From an uncultured Clostridia bacterium (lineage in GTDB: Bacteria > Bacillota > Clostridia > TANB77 > CAG-508), in the NCBI GenBank assembly GCA_947595555.1, contig CANQES010000033.1:1-13504 (forward strand): a stretch of 13,504 bases of DNA, read 5' to 3'. A program made the position numbers and the translations under genes. Of the stretch, positions 6,139-13,198 are shown piece after piece. Under the pieces are notes generated by a model. It saw nothing but the letters and a program-made list of their open reading frames with translations, ran no database searches and was not told where the DNA came from. Position 1 is the first letter of the stretch. Each line of letters opens with the position of its first letter.

Positions 6139-6639
6139 ATGGCAGAACAAGAAGAAAAATTAGTAAAAAGAAGTGATAAGATAGCATTCTTAAATACGGG
6201 TACAGCAGAAGAACCTAAATATGAAAGAATGAGAAAATTCACGGAATTATCTAATTCAAGAAATCCACAAGAATATTCAAGGCAATATGTTGATAGAGAT
6301 GGAGAAGACACAGATGTTACAGGATTTTCTCCAGAAAAAGGATTTGCATTTGATGAATATTCTAATAATCCAGTTCACAAAAAAATAGTTGATATTATTG
6401 AAGATGAAAAAAAAGGAAACGATGCAATCGTCGATATTTTAGTTGTAGATAAATCAAGAACTGTTGAAGCAGGAGGTTATGAAGCTAGAAGAAGAAATTA
6501 TTCTGTTATAGCTGACAGCGATGGAGATGAAACAAATGCTTATACATATAGTGGTTCATTTAAAAGCAATGGCGAATTTGAAAAAGTAACAGCTACTTTA
6601 GATGAAAAAGAATTAATAGCTACAATAAAAAAACAATAA
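6139..6639 (+). CDS. Major tail (tube) protein
   Basis: 166 residues from ATG 6139, chosen because AAGGAGG (6125-6131) lies seven bases upstream. The longer in-frame ATG at 6106 overlaps the preceding stop codon, has no binding site, and would place the leading residues inside the hairpin region. The protein begins with a short acidic arm (AEQEEKLVKRSDKIAFLN), contains YVDRDGEDTDVTGFSPEKGFAFDEYS and RTVEAGGYEARRRNYSVIADSDGDE, and ends in a beta-rich region (YSGSFKSNGEFEKVTATLDEKE). This matches the size and pattern of A118-type major tail proteins, which polymerise as hexameric rings around the tape measure to build the tail tube. It is flanked by hairpins on both sides, which fits a separately tuned, high-abundance product. 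Confidence 0.8.
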   Translation: MAEQEEKLVKRSDKIAFLNTGTAEEPKYERMRKFTELSNSRNPQEYSRQYVDRDGEDTDVTGFSPEKGFAFDEYSNNPVHKKIVDIIEDEKKGNDAIVDILVVDKSRTVEAGGYEARRRNYSVIADSDGDETNAYTYSGSFKSNGEFEKVTATLDEKELIATIKKQ

Positions 6640-6646
6640 AAAAATA

Positions 6647-6684
6647 AAAACAGAATAAAGGGAAATAGTCCCTTATTCTGTTTT
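6647..6684 (+). terminator. Strong bidirectional terminator hairpin after the major tail protein
   Basis: Left arm 6647-6663 and right arm 6669-6684 pair over about 16 positions with one bulged A (core CAGAATAAAGGGA with TCCCTTATTCTG), five-base loop, TTTT at the end. The A-rich sequence upstream would give an even better T tract on the minus strand. It separates the tube gene from the lower-abundance assembly chaperones, a common place for a terminator in siphovirus operons. Confidence 0.75.
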
Positions 6685-6698
6685 AAGTAGGAGAAAAT

Positions 6699-7064
6699 AT
6701 GAAAATAAAAGATCTTGAAGTTAATTTTGATTTTTTAGATGCAGATGATGCAGAAAAATTTGAAAATGCTGCTAAAATAGTATTAGAAAAGTGTAAAGAA
6801 AAACAAAAAAAGGAAATGTCATATTCTGAATCAATAAAAGAAGAATGTAAAGTAATAGAAGAATTTTTTGATAAAGTATTTGGAGAAGGAATATCACAGA
6901 AATTATTTAATGGTAAAAAAAATTTAGGAGAACATATAACTGCATTTGAAGATATAGTGAAAGCAAAAATTGAAAAACAAAAAGATTTACAAACAGTTTA
7001 TGATAGATATCAACCTAATAGAGAGCAAAGAAGATATAATCAATATCATAAAGGTAGAAAATAA
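6699..7064 (+). CDS. Tail assembly chaperone (gpG-like)
   Basis: 121 residues from ATG 6699, behind TAGGAG (6688-6693). It is small, acidic at the N-terminus and helical (DLEVNFDFLDADDAEKFENAAKIVLEKCKEKQK), and ends in a basic, disordered tail (YQPNREQRRYNQYHKGRK). By position between major tail protein and Gp15/tape measure, it is the first tail assembly chaperone, which coats the tape measure protein until tube subunits polymerise. I believe it matches a DUF family found in A118-type phages (DUF6673). The next gene starts within its stop codon (TAATG at 7062-7066). No classical slippery heptamer precedes the stop, and the -1 frame is closed by TAG at 7055-7057, so coupling by overlap is more likely than a lambda-style G/GT frameshift. 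Confidence 0.7.
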   Translation: MKIKDLEVNFDFLDADDAEKFENAAKIVLEKCKEKQKKEMSYSESIKEECKVIEEFFDKVFGEGISQKLFNGKKNLGEHITAFEDIVKAKIEKQKDLQTVYDRYQPNREQRRYNQYHKGRK

Positions 7065-7642
7065 TGAAAAAAAACATTTTATTAGATAAATTACCCCAAT
7101 TTACTCAAAATGGTTTAAAGCTAAGAACGGATTTTAGAGAAAGCATAAAATTTGAATTACTAATGCAAGATAATAAAATAAAAGAAAAAGATAAAATAAT
7201 GTATGCTCTAAACTTATATTATTATGATACAACTAAAATTAAAGATATTAAACAAGCGATAAATGATATTCTTTGGTTTTATAGATGTGGAAAAGAAATA
7301 GAAAATAAAGAAGACAATGAAAATAACGAAAAAGAAAAAACAAAACAAATTTATAGCTATGAATTTGATGATGAATATATATATAGTTCATTTTTAGAAT
7401 ATTATGGAATTGATTTAAACAGTATAAAATATCTGCATTGGTGGAAATTTAAGGCTTTATTTAATGGTCTCGGAGAAAAAACAAAGATTGTAGAAATAAT
7501 GGCATATAGAAGTATAAACATATCTAAAATAAAAGATAAAGAAATGCGTAAACATTATAAAAAAATGAAACAAATTTATGCTTTACCAGATATGAGAAGC
7601 GAAGAAGAAAAAGAAAGCGATTTTGCAGAAAGTTTATGGTAA
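7064..7642 (+). CDS. Bacteriophage Gp15-family tail assembly protein
   Basis: 192 residues, ATG 7064 overlapping the previous stop. It matches the Gp15 family (PF06854) of Gram-positive siphoviruses: an N-terminal LDKLPQ....G...RTDFRESIKFELL, a Lys/Glu-rich low-complexity linker (about residues 86-103), then YEFDDEYIYSSFLEYYGIDL and the hallmark LHWWKFKALFNGL (from residue 124) with TKIVEIMAYRSI. Gp15 proteins are encoded just before the tape measure and are taken to be the second tail assembly chaperone, equivalent in place to the T part of lambda gpGT. In A118-type phages the tape measure gene usually follows directly; here 599 bases with two extra genes intervene. Confidence 0.85.
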   Translation: MKKNILLDKLPQFTQNGLKLRTDFRESIKFELLMQDNKIKEKDKIMYALNLYYYDTTKIKDIKQAINDILWFYRCGKEIENKEDNENNEKEKTKQIYSYEFDDEYIYSSFLEYYGIDLNSIKYLHWWKFKALFNGLGEKTKIVEIMAYRSINISKIKDKEMRKHYKKMKQIYALPDMRSEEEKESDFAESLW

Positions 7643-7645
7643 ATA

Positions 7646-7674
7646 TTGAAAAATGTAAAAAATTGTAATATAAT
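7646..7674 (+). promoter_or_regulatory. Near-consensus sigma-A promoter of the inserted cassette
   Basis: TTGAAA (7646-7651), 17-base spacer, TATAAT (7669-7674), lying in the 52-base gap after gp15. The -10 is perfect, the -35 is 5 of 6, and spacing is optimal. Transcription would begin near 7681, directly before the Shine-Dalgarno AAGGAG (7683-7688), so the leader would be very short. Host RNA polymerase could use it without phage factors. Confidence 0.6.
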
Positions 7675-7694
7675 TCCTAAACAAGGAGTATATT

Positions 7695-8060
7695 ATGAAA
7701 TTTGGAATAAGAAAACCTAATATAAAGAAAAGTATTAAGGCAAGAACTACAGGAAAATTAAAAAGAAAAGTTAAAAGTTCAGTAAACCCATTTTATGGAA
7801 AGGAAGGAATGGGATATATAAACAATCCTAAAAAGGCTGTTTATAATAAAGTTTATAATAAAACTTCAATAAATGCGTTTAATGTCTTTAAGAAATCTAA
7901 AAATTCATTTTATAATATTTTTATAGCTCTACCTTTGTTTTTTATAATATTAGCTATTCAAATAGTTTATTATTGCTATAAATATTTATTTATGGGAGTA
8001 ATATGGATAATAAATAAAATTAAATCTTTATTGAAAAATAAAAAAGAAGAGGAACAATGA
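7695..8060 (+). CDS. Basic N-terminal, membrane-anchored protein of unknown function
   Basis: 121 residues from ATG 7695, behind AAGGAG (7683-7688). Residues 1-70 are strongly basic and probably cytoplasmic or wall-facing, with a motif KFGIRKPNIKKSIKARTTG and then GMGYINNPKKAVYNKVYNKTS. Residues about 72-106 are hydrophobic (FYNIFIALPLFFIILAIQIV then YLFMGVIWII) and form one or two membrane segments, followed by a Lys/Glu tail. There is no signal peptide cleavage site. The N-terminal motif recalls a family of small Bacillota proteins whose function I do not know. It is not a known tail component. With its own promoter and a coupled second gene it looks like a moron product, possibly expressed in the lysogen and acting at the membrane, for example in superinfection exclusion. 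That role is a guess from context. Confidence 0.7.
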   Translation: MKFGIRKPNIKKSIKARTTGKLKRKVKSSVNPFYGKEGMGYINNPKKAVYNKVYNKTSINAFNVFKKSKNSFYNIFIALPLFFIILAIQIVYYCYKYLFMGVIWIINKIKSLLKNKKEEEQ

Positions 8061-8197
8061 AAAAATGGTATATATGTCCATATTGTAAAAAAAAGAAATT
8101 AATAAAATATGAAAGAGATGCTCAAGCAAAGGGCATCTTTTTATTATGTAAAAAATGTGGCAAAGAAGTAGAAATAAAAATTGAAAATAAAAAATAA
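8057..8197 (+). CDS. 46-residue zinc-ribbon protein, Cys-rich KTR-like
   Basis: Short gene at 8057-8197, starting in an ATGA overlap with the membrane protein gene. The upstream AAGAGGAA serves as binding site. The protein has two CxxC knuckles (C7/C10 and C31/C34) twenty residues apart, an ideal single zinc ribbon. W4, ICPYC, a basic KKKK where the family has a KTR motif, ERDA, then FLLCKKCGKE resemble the cysteine-rich KTR family (PF14205) and, more distantly, Mu Com-like translational regulators. It may bind nucleic acid, or act with the membrane protein encoded before it. TGA is the stop of the upstream gene, which supports the standard code. A hairpin with a T tract lies inside the gene (8112-8142). 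Confidence 0.65.
   Translation: MKKWYICPYCKKKKLIKYERDAQAKGIFLLCKKCGKEVEIKIENKK
8112..8142 (+). terminator. Terminator-like hairpin inside the zinc-ribbon gene
   Basis: Left arm AAAGAGATGCTC (8112-8123), loop AAGCAAA, right arm GGGCATCTTTTT (8131-8142), twelve pairs with two wobbles, the last being A-T pairs so that the Ts double as the U tract. It could end or attenuate transcripts started at the cassette promoter, and so shield the tape measure gene from it. Confidence 0.4.
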
Positions 8198-8241
8198 GTC
8201 TTTAAATTGAGCCTATGAGCCTGACTAGAAAGGATTTAGTT

Positions 8242-10143
8242 ATGGCTAGTGATGGTTCAATTACATTAAAAACAGAAATTGATGATGATGGAGTAAAAAA
8301 AGGTTCTGAAAAAATAAAAAATGCTTTTGGAAAAATAGGCAGTATAGCTGGAACAGCATTAAAAGGTGTAACAGTAGCAATAGGTACAGCAACAACAGCT
8401 TTAGCTGGTTTAGGTACTGCATCTGTAAATTCTTATGCGGATTTAGAACAGAATATTGGTGGTATTCAAACTTTATTTAAAGATAGTGCAGACACAGTAA
8501 TAAAAAATGCGGAAAAAGCCTACACAACTGCTGGAATGAGTGCCAATGAATATATGTCAACGGTAACAAGTTTTAGTGCTAGTTTATTACAAAGTTTAGG
8601 TGGAGACACAGAAAAAGCAGCTAAAGATGCAGATATGGCAATAATAGATATGGCTGATAATGCAAATAAAATGGGCACTTCAATGGAAGCTATACAAGTT
8701 GCTTATCAGGGATTTGCAAAACAAAATTATACAATGCTAGATAACCTTAAATTAGGATATGGTGGCACTAAAACTGAAATGGAGAGATTATTAGCTGATG
8801 CTGAAAAAATCTCTGGAGTAAAATATGACATAAGTAGTTTAGACGATGTTTATAATGCAATTCACGTTATACAACAAGAGATGGGAATTGCAGGAACCAC
8901 TTCTGTAGAAGCAAAAGATACAATAACTGGTAGTATAGCTTCTATGAAAGCTGCTTTTGACAATTTCTTAAATGGAAGTGGAACCATAGAAGATTTAGTT
9001 AAAACAGGAATAACAGCAATAGAAAATATCGTTAATGCAGCAGGAGATTTGCTACCAGCAATTGTTGAAAGTATTGCAGCAGTTATTCCTGAAATAATTA
9101 AAGGAGTAAATCAAATATTTTCTAAAATATTTGATTTATTAACCAGCAATTTACCATCGATCCTTTCTAGTATAGGGCAATTATTAAATGCTATTTTACA
9201 AACGATTATAGAATATATTCCACAATTAATTCCTGTAGCAATACAACTCATAGAATCATTTATAAATGGTTTATTATCTATGCTACCACAAATATTAGAA
9301 GCAGGAATTGTATTGCTAGTAGAACTAGTAAAAGGAATAGCAGAAACGATTCCAGAATTAATTCCCAAAGCAGTAGACTGTATAGTAACTTTAGTAGAGA
9401 CTTTGTTAGATAATATAGACATGCTTATAGATGCTGCAATACAACTTATAATTGCTTTAGCAGAAGGATTAATAGAAGCATTACCTAGATTAATAGAAAA
9501 GATTCCTATAATTATTGAAAAACTAATAAATGCTATTATCAATAATTTACCTAAAGTGATCCAAGCAGGTAATACGTTATTAGTTAAATTAGCTGCAGGA
9601 ATAATTCAAGCTATTCCACAATTAAATTCATGTATTCCTAAAATTATAAGTGCATTAGTAAGTGGATTAGGAAATGCTGTGGGACAACTTATTAATGCAG
9701 GTGCTAATTTGGTCAAAGGAATTTGGCAAGGTATTTCAAATACTATAAGTTGGATATGGGGGAAAATATCAGGATTTTGCAATTCTATTGTAAGTAAGAT
9801 TAAAGGATTTTTTGGTATTCATTCTCCATCAACATTATTTGCAGATGAAATAGGACAAAATTTAGGTTTAGGATTAGGAGAAGGTTTTGACGATAGTTTA
9901 AAAGATGTATATAAAGATATGCAACAAGCAGTAGAATTTGAAAATGCAAAATTAACATCTAATTTGACAAGCACACATCAAATACAAGTTACTAATGAAG
10001 ATAATAGACAAGCAAGACTTGAAAGTATTGATAATAATAAAGAAGTAACAGTAAATTCAGTAACAAACTTAGATAGCAAAGTAATTGCTAAAGAAACTAA
10101 TAAAGTAAATATAAGACAAAAACTACAATATGGTATTGCATAG
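8242..10143 (+). CDS. Tape measure protein
   Basis: 633 residues from ATG 8242, chosen because AAAGGA (8229-8234) precedes it and MASDGSITLKTEID is a typical tape measure beginning. An in-frame ATG at 8215 lacks a binding site. It sets tail length, fills the tube lumen and is ejected with DNA. The N-terminal half has the hydrophobic IAGTALKGVTVAIGTATTALAG segment (about 32-55) and the conserved YADLEQNIGGIQTLFKDSADTV...YMSTVTSFSASLLQSLGGD...ADMAIIDMADNANKMGTSMEAIQVAYQGF region of siphovirus tape measures. Residues 304-501 are nine 22-residue hydrophobic helical repeats. The C-terminus carries GIHSPS (525-530), seen in many Gram-positive tape measures. At about 1.5 angstrom per residue it would predict a tail of about 95 nm, short for a siphovirus. 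No lysozyme or peptidase domain is visible. Confidence 0.9.
   Translation: MASDGSITLKTEIDDDGVKKGSEKIKNAFGKIGSIAGTALKGVTVAIGTATTALAGLGTASVNSYADLEQNIGGIQTLFKDSADTVIKNAEKAYTTAGMSANEYMSTVTSFSASLLQSLGGDTEKAAKDADMAIIDMADNANKMGTSMEAIQVAYQGFAKQNYTMLDNLKLGYGGTKTEMERLLADAEKISGVKYDISSLDDVYNAIHVIQQEMGIAGTTSVEAKDTITGSIASMKAAFDNFLNGSGTIEDLVKTGITAIENIVNAAGDLLPAIVESIAAVIPEIIKGVNQIFSKIFDLLTSNLPSILSSIGQLLNAILQTIIEYIPQLIPVAIQLIESFINGLLSMLPQILEAGIVLLVELVKGIAETIPELIPKAVDCIVTLVETLLDNIDMLIDAAIQLIIALAEGLIEALPRLIEKIPIIIEKLINAIINNLPKVIQAGNTLLVKLAAGIIQAIPQLNSCIPKIISALVSGLGNAVGQLINAGANLVKGIWQGISNTISWIWGKISGFCNSIVSKIKGFFGIHSPSTLFADEIGQNLGLGLGEGFDDSLKDVYKDMQQAVEFENAKLTSNLTSTHQIQVTNEDNRQARLESIDNNKEVTVNSVTNLDSKVIAKETNKVNIRQKLQYGIA
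9151..9744 (+). repeat. Nine tandem 66-bp units (22-residue repeats) in the tape measure gene
   Basis: Units begin at 9151, 9217, 9283, 9349, 9415, 9481, 9547, 9613 and 9679, each exactly 66 bases. At protein level most begin with L/I-P and follow the pattern [LI]P-x-[LI]-x(4)-x-L-[LI]-x(2)-[LI]-x(2)-[GI]-[LI]. Units are well diverged in DNA, so this is an old periodicity and not a recent expansion. Confidence 0.8.
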
Positions 10144-10151
10144 GAGGAAAA

Positions 10152-10523
10152 ATGGTATTATTAAAACATGGAGATTTTGAATTTAAGAATATCTTAAAAG
10201 GTGGATATAAAATAAAAGAAGACGAACCTGATGTAATAACAAAAATTAAAATGTCTGATGGAAGTGAAAAAAGAAACTATGGAGATATGCCTAAAACTTA
10301 TATAAAAATTAAATTCGGAAAACTAAATAAAGATACATATAAAGAATATATATCTCATTTTTCAAAAAATGAAGATGTATATTCTTATTTTTCACTAAAA
10401 GAGCAAAAAATGAAATCCAAAAATTTTTTTGTAACTCTTCCAGAAGTTGCAGTAGAATCAACTACCAATAATCATATATATGATGAATTTGAAGTTACAT
10501 TAGAACAGTGCGGGGAGGCATAA
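10152..10523 (+). CDS. Distal tail protein (Dit-like, A118 type)
   Basis: 123 residues from ATG 10152; the Shine-Dalgarno AGGAGG (10142-10147) overlaps the tape measure stop. The place between tape measure and the large tail-tip protein is that of the distal tail (Dit) protein, which forms the ring that closes the tube and anchors the tip. The protein is short and beta-rich (FEFKNILKGGYKIKED, then TYIKIKFGKLNKDTYKEYISHF, SKNFFVTLPEVAVES, IYDEFEVTLEQCGEA) and so covers only the N-terminal ring domain without the galectin-like domain of longer Dits. I believe it belongs to a DUF family of A118-type phages (DUF6711). One base separates it from the next gene. Confidence 0.65.
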   Translation: MVLLKHGDFEFKNILKGGYKIKEDEPDVITKIKMSDGSEKRNYGDMPKTYIKIKFGKLNKDTYKEYISHFSKNEDVYSYFSLKEQKMKSKNFFVTLPEVAVESTTNNHIYDEFEVTLEQCGEA

Positions 10524-10524
10524 T

Positions 10525-13182
10525 ATGATAGAAGTTTTAGAAAAAGTAAAACAAGCCTATGATAAAAGCACTATACAAATTGATAGGATTATTGTTGACA
10601 ATAATCCATATAGAATAACAAATGCTGATTATAATGATGATTGTTATGAGAATGGTAATATATTTGGAACTGCAATAGCTAGAATGCTAGAATTTGAAAT
10701 AGAAAATAGTATAAATTTAGAAAAAAAGGAATTTGAATATCAAACAGGAATATATATCGATGACAAAATCTTTTGGATTAGTTTAGGAAATTTTATAGTT
10801 CAAGATGTAGAACCAAATAATACAACAAACAAAAATAAAGTAACTTCTATGGATTATATGCTTAAAAGTAATATTAAATATAATTCAAAATTAGACTATA
10901 AATCAGGGAAAATAACTATATTAGATGTTGTGAAAGAAGGTTGTCAACAATCAGGATTAGAATTAGCGACAACTGATTTTGCAAATAGTGATTTTATAGT
11001 TGATAGTAATCAATTTTCAGAAGATACACTAATTAGACAAGTCTTTCAAGCAGCTGCACAAATGAGTGGTACTTTTGCAAAAATTAGAAGTGATAATAAA
11101 TTGTATTTCATAACACCTAAAAGAAAAGGTTTATTAGTAAAAGAAGTGCATAAAATGACAGTTGCTGAACTTAATAAATTACCTGTTGAAAAGCTAGCAG
11201 CTTGTGAAAATAATTATTCTTTAAGTAGTTATAAAGAATTAATAGTAAAAAGAAATACACATCCAATAAATTTAGTAAGTTTAGGAATGAGTGATATTGA
11301 AGGAGAAAACATCACTTTAAGAGATGAAGAAAGTATTGCAAAAGATGGAGAAAATAGTTTAGTCATCAATGATAATCCTTTTGCTTATACACAGGAAAAA
11401 AGAGAACAGTTAATAACTGCTCTTTTTAATGTTATTAAAGGATTTGAATATACAGCTTTTGAAATAACAGGACAAGCAAAACCATATATAGAAACAGGAG
11501 ATGAAGTAGTAGCTAAAGATAAAGAAGGAAATCTAAATCATTCATTTCTATTTAGATTTAGATATAGAAGTCCAAATGGACTTGAAAGTGAAATGTCTGC
11601 TCCTTCAATTACAAAGGCAACAGTAAATTATCAAAATGTTCCTAATGCTACCGATATTGCTAAAAGAACGGAATTAATTGTAGATAAGCAAAATCAAACC
11701 ATAACAGGATTAATAGACCAGCAATCAGAAACAACACAAAAGTTAAGTGAACATGAACAAACAATCGAAGGTTTTAAAGATACAGTAAGTGATATAAAAA
11801 CAGATTTAAATGAGAATTATAGTACAACAGAACAAATGCAAAGTTTAATTGAACAAGAGGCAGATAATATAGAGTTGTCAGTATCAAAAAAAGTGGATAA
11901 TATCCAAGTTGGAGGAACAAATTTATTACCAAATTCAGCACCCTATACTTTAGAACATTGGATAAGACTAGATGCCTCTCAAGTTGAAATATCTCTTGAG
12001 GATGAAGAAACAGCTCCATTTAAAAAATGTGTAAGGATGAGACTTTTAGAAAAACCTACTGGAAACATGGGGGTCTATATAGTACCAACATGTAAAACAT
12101 TAAAACAAGGGCAAGAGTATAGTTTTAGTGTTTGGTTAAAATCCACAGCAAATACAAACAATGTAACAGTTGGATATCTAAAGGGAGGGCAAAAAACTGT
12201 AAACATAACAACTGAATGGCAAAAGGTTACTCATACTTTTATAGCGGATGCGCCTACGTCAGAAACGCATGGTTTTGTTATTTATGCTCCTGCAGGAACA
12301 ACATCAGGACGTTCAGTATATATACATTCTGCAAAATTGGAGGAGGGCAACAAGGCAACAGCTTGGTCTCCAGCACCTGAAGATGATGTAAAAGGTCATG
12401 AAATAATTTCTAAAATAAATATGAGTCCAGAAGATGTAACTATTCAATCAAAAAAAATATCATTAGAAGGATATACTACAATTAATGAGGGATTCTCAAT
12501 AGACGAAAAAGGTAATGCTTCAATAGCTAATGGTAATGTAATTATTGATAATGAAGGAATAAAGTTAGCAGAAGGCACAAGTATAGTAAATGCAAATGGA
12601 TTATATACAAACCTACAATTTATATCGGGAGGACTTTATAGTGGTACATATGGAGGACAGTATTCATTATTAGGCATTAGAAGAATTTATGATTATGATA
12701 CAGGAATAACTTTTGGAACAGATGATTTATTGTTAGATGTTTTTATACCCTCTAATTTTGTAATAAATAAAGCAATATTAACATTAATGCATTCAGCAGA
12801 AGATTGGTCAGGATATGATGACATAACAAGTAAAGATTATAACTGTGTAGGATATGTTAGAAATATAAAACTATATAGAACCACATCAAATTATAAAATG
12901 CAATTTACAATGGGAGGAGATTTAGTTATTGTTGGATTAGATGGACTTTCTGAAATTAGTAATGCCTTTGGAACAAATGGATATACTTGTGGAGCTGATT
13001 ATAGAACAGCTGGAAAAATTGAAAGAAAAGATAGCATAGATATATCAAACAGCTTAAAATCTGGATATCAAAAATTAGTATTAAGAACAACACAAACAGC
13101 AAATAATGTTGCCGATGCAGCAGCAAAAACAGCATTAGCATATGCAATATTGAATGTTTATGGATATTTAAATAAGATATAG
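10525..13182 (+). CDS. Tail-tip / receptor-binding protein with carbohydrate-binding-like domain
   Basis: 885 residues from ATG 10525, behind GGGGAGG at the end of the preceding gene. Residues 1 to about 370 form the tail hub (Tal-like) part, with YRITNADYNDDCYENGNIFGTAIAR and the IFWISLGNFIVQDVEPNN..KVTSMDYMLK pattern of Gram-positive tail-tip proteins. Residues about 375-460 are a coiled coil (ELIVDKQNQTITGLIDQQSETTQKLSEHEQ). Residues about 463-620 (GGTNLLPNSAP, then YSFSVWLKS and VYIHSAKLEEGNKATAWSPAPED) are a CenC-like carbohydrate-binding jelly roll common in tail fibres. After a second linker (INMSPEDVTIQSKKISLEGYTTINEGFSID, from 633) comes a unique C-terminal domain that is probably the receptor-binding head. 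No peptidase or lysozyme motif was seen. It likely joins tail tip to host surface polysaccharide. Confidence 0.8.
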   Translation: MIEVLEKVKQAYDKSTIQIDRIIVDNNPYRITNADYNDDCYENGNIFGTAIARMLEFEIENSINLEKKEFEYQTGIYIDDKIFWISLGNFIVQDVEPNNTTNKNKVTSMDYMLKSNIKYNSKLDYKSGKITILDVVKEGCQQSGLELATTDFANSDFIVDSNQFSEDTLIRQVFQAAAQMSGTFAKIRSDNKLYFITPKRKGLLVKEVHKMTVAELNKLPVEKLAACENNYSLSSYKELIVKRNTHPINLVSLGMSDIEGENITLRDEESIAKDGENSLVINDNPFAYTQEKREQLITALFNVIKGFEYTAFEITGQAKPYIETGDEVVAKDKEGNLNHSFLFRFRYRSPNGLESEMSAPSITKATVNYQNVPNATDIAKRTELIVDKQNQTITGLIDQQSETTQKLSEHEQTIEGFKDTVSDIKTDLNENYSTTEQMQSLIEQEADNIELSVSKKVDNIQVGGTNLLPNSAPYTLEHWIRLDASQVEISLEDEETAPFKKCVRMRLLEKPTGNMGVYIVPTCKTLKQGQEYSFSVWLKSTANTNNVTVGYLKGGQKTVNITTEWQKVTHTFIADAPTSETHGFVIYAPAGTTSGRSVYIHSAKLEEGNKATAWSPAPEDDVKGHEIISKINMSPEDVTIQSKKISLEGYTTINEGFSIDEKGNASIANGNVIIDNEGIKLAEGTSIVNANGLYTNLQFISGGLYSGTYGGQYSLLGIRRIYDYDTGITFGTDDLLLDVFIPSNFVINKAILTLMHSAEDWSGYDDITSKDYNCVGYVRNIKLYRTTSNYKMQFTMGGDLVIVGLDGLSEISNAFGTNGYTCGADYRTAGKIERKDSIDISNSLKSGYQKLVLRTTQTANNVADAAAKTALAYAILNVYGYLNKI

Positions 13183-13198
13183 ATAAAGGAGGAAAAAT

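Noticed and set aside
6699..7100. Possible lambda G/GT-style -1 frameshift joining the first chaperone to Gp15
   Set aside because: Gp15 is in the -1 frame, but that frame is closed by TAG at 7055-7057 and no slippery heptamer lies between it and the chaperone stop. The TAATG overlap explains coupling.
8057..8060. TGA read as tryptophan (code 4 mollicute phage)
   Set aside because: The TGA sits in an ATGA overlap with a well-formed zinc-ribbon gene in another frame, and reading through would not give a sensible extension. Trp is encoded by TGG throughout.
8208..8223. Direct repeat TGAGCCT twice just before the tape measure gene, considered as an insertion scar of the cassette
   Set aside because: Seven bases in tandem is too short to claim, and no matching copy was found at the other edge of the cassette.
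9111..9542. 143-codon open frame on the minus strand inside the tape measure gene
   Set aside because: It is the mirror of the periodic hydrophobic repeats, has no convincing ribosome binding site and no recognisable product.
11774..12019. Minus-strand open frame inside the tail-tip gene, and similar ones at 1291-1485, 2727-2966, 3030-3212, 6120-6311 and 12956-13147
   Set aside because: All are complementary to well-supported genes, with low-complexity products expected from AT-rich coding DNA and no clear binding sites.
10525..13182. Diversity-generating retroelement target in the tail-tip gene
   Set aside because: No reverse transcriptase, template repeat or AAC-rich variable repeat pattern is visible in the window.
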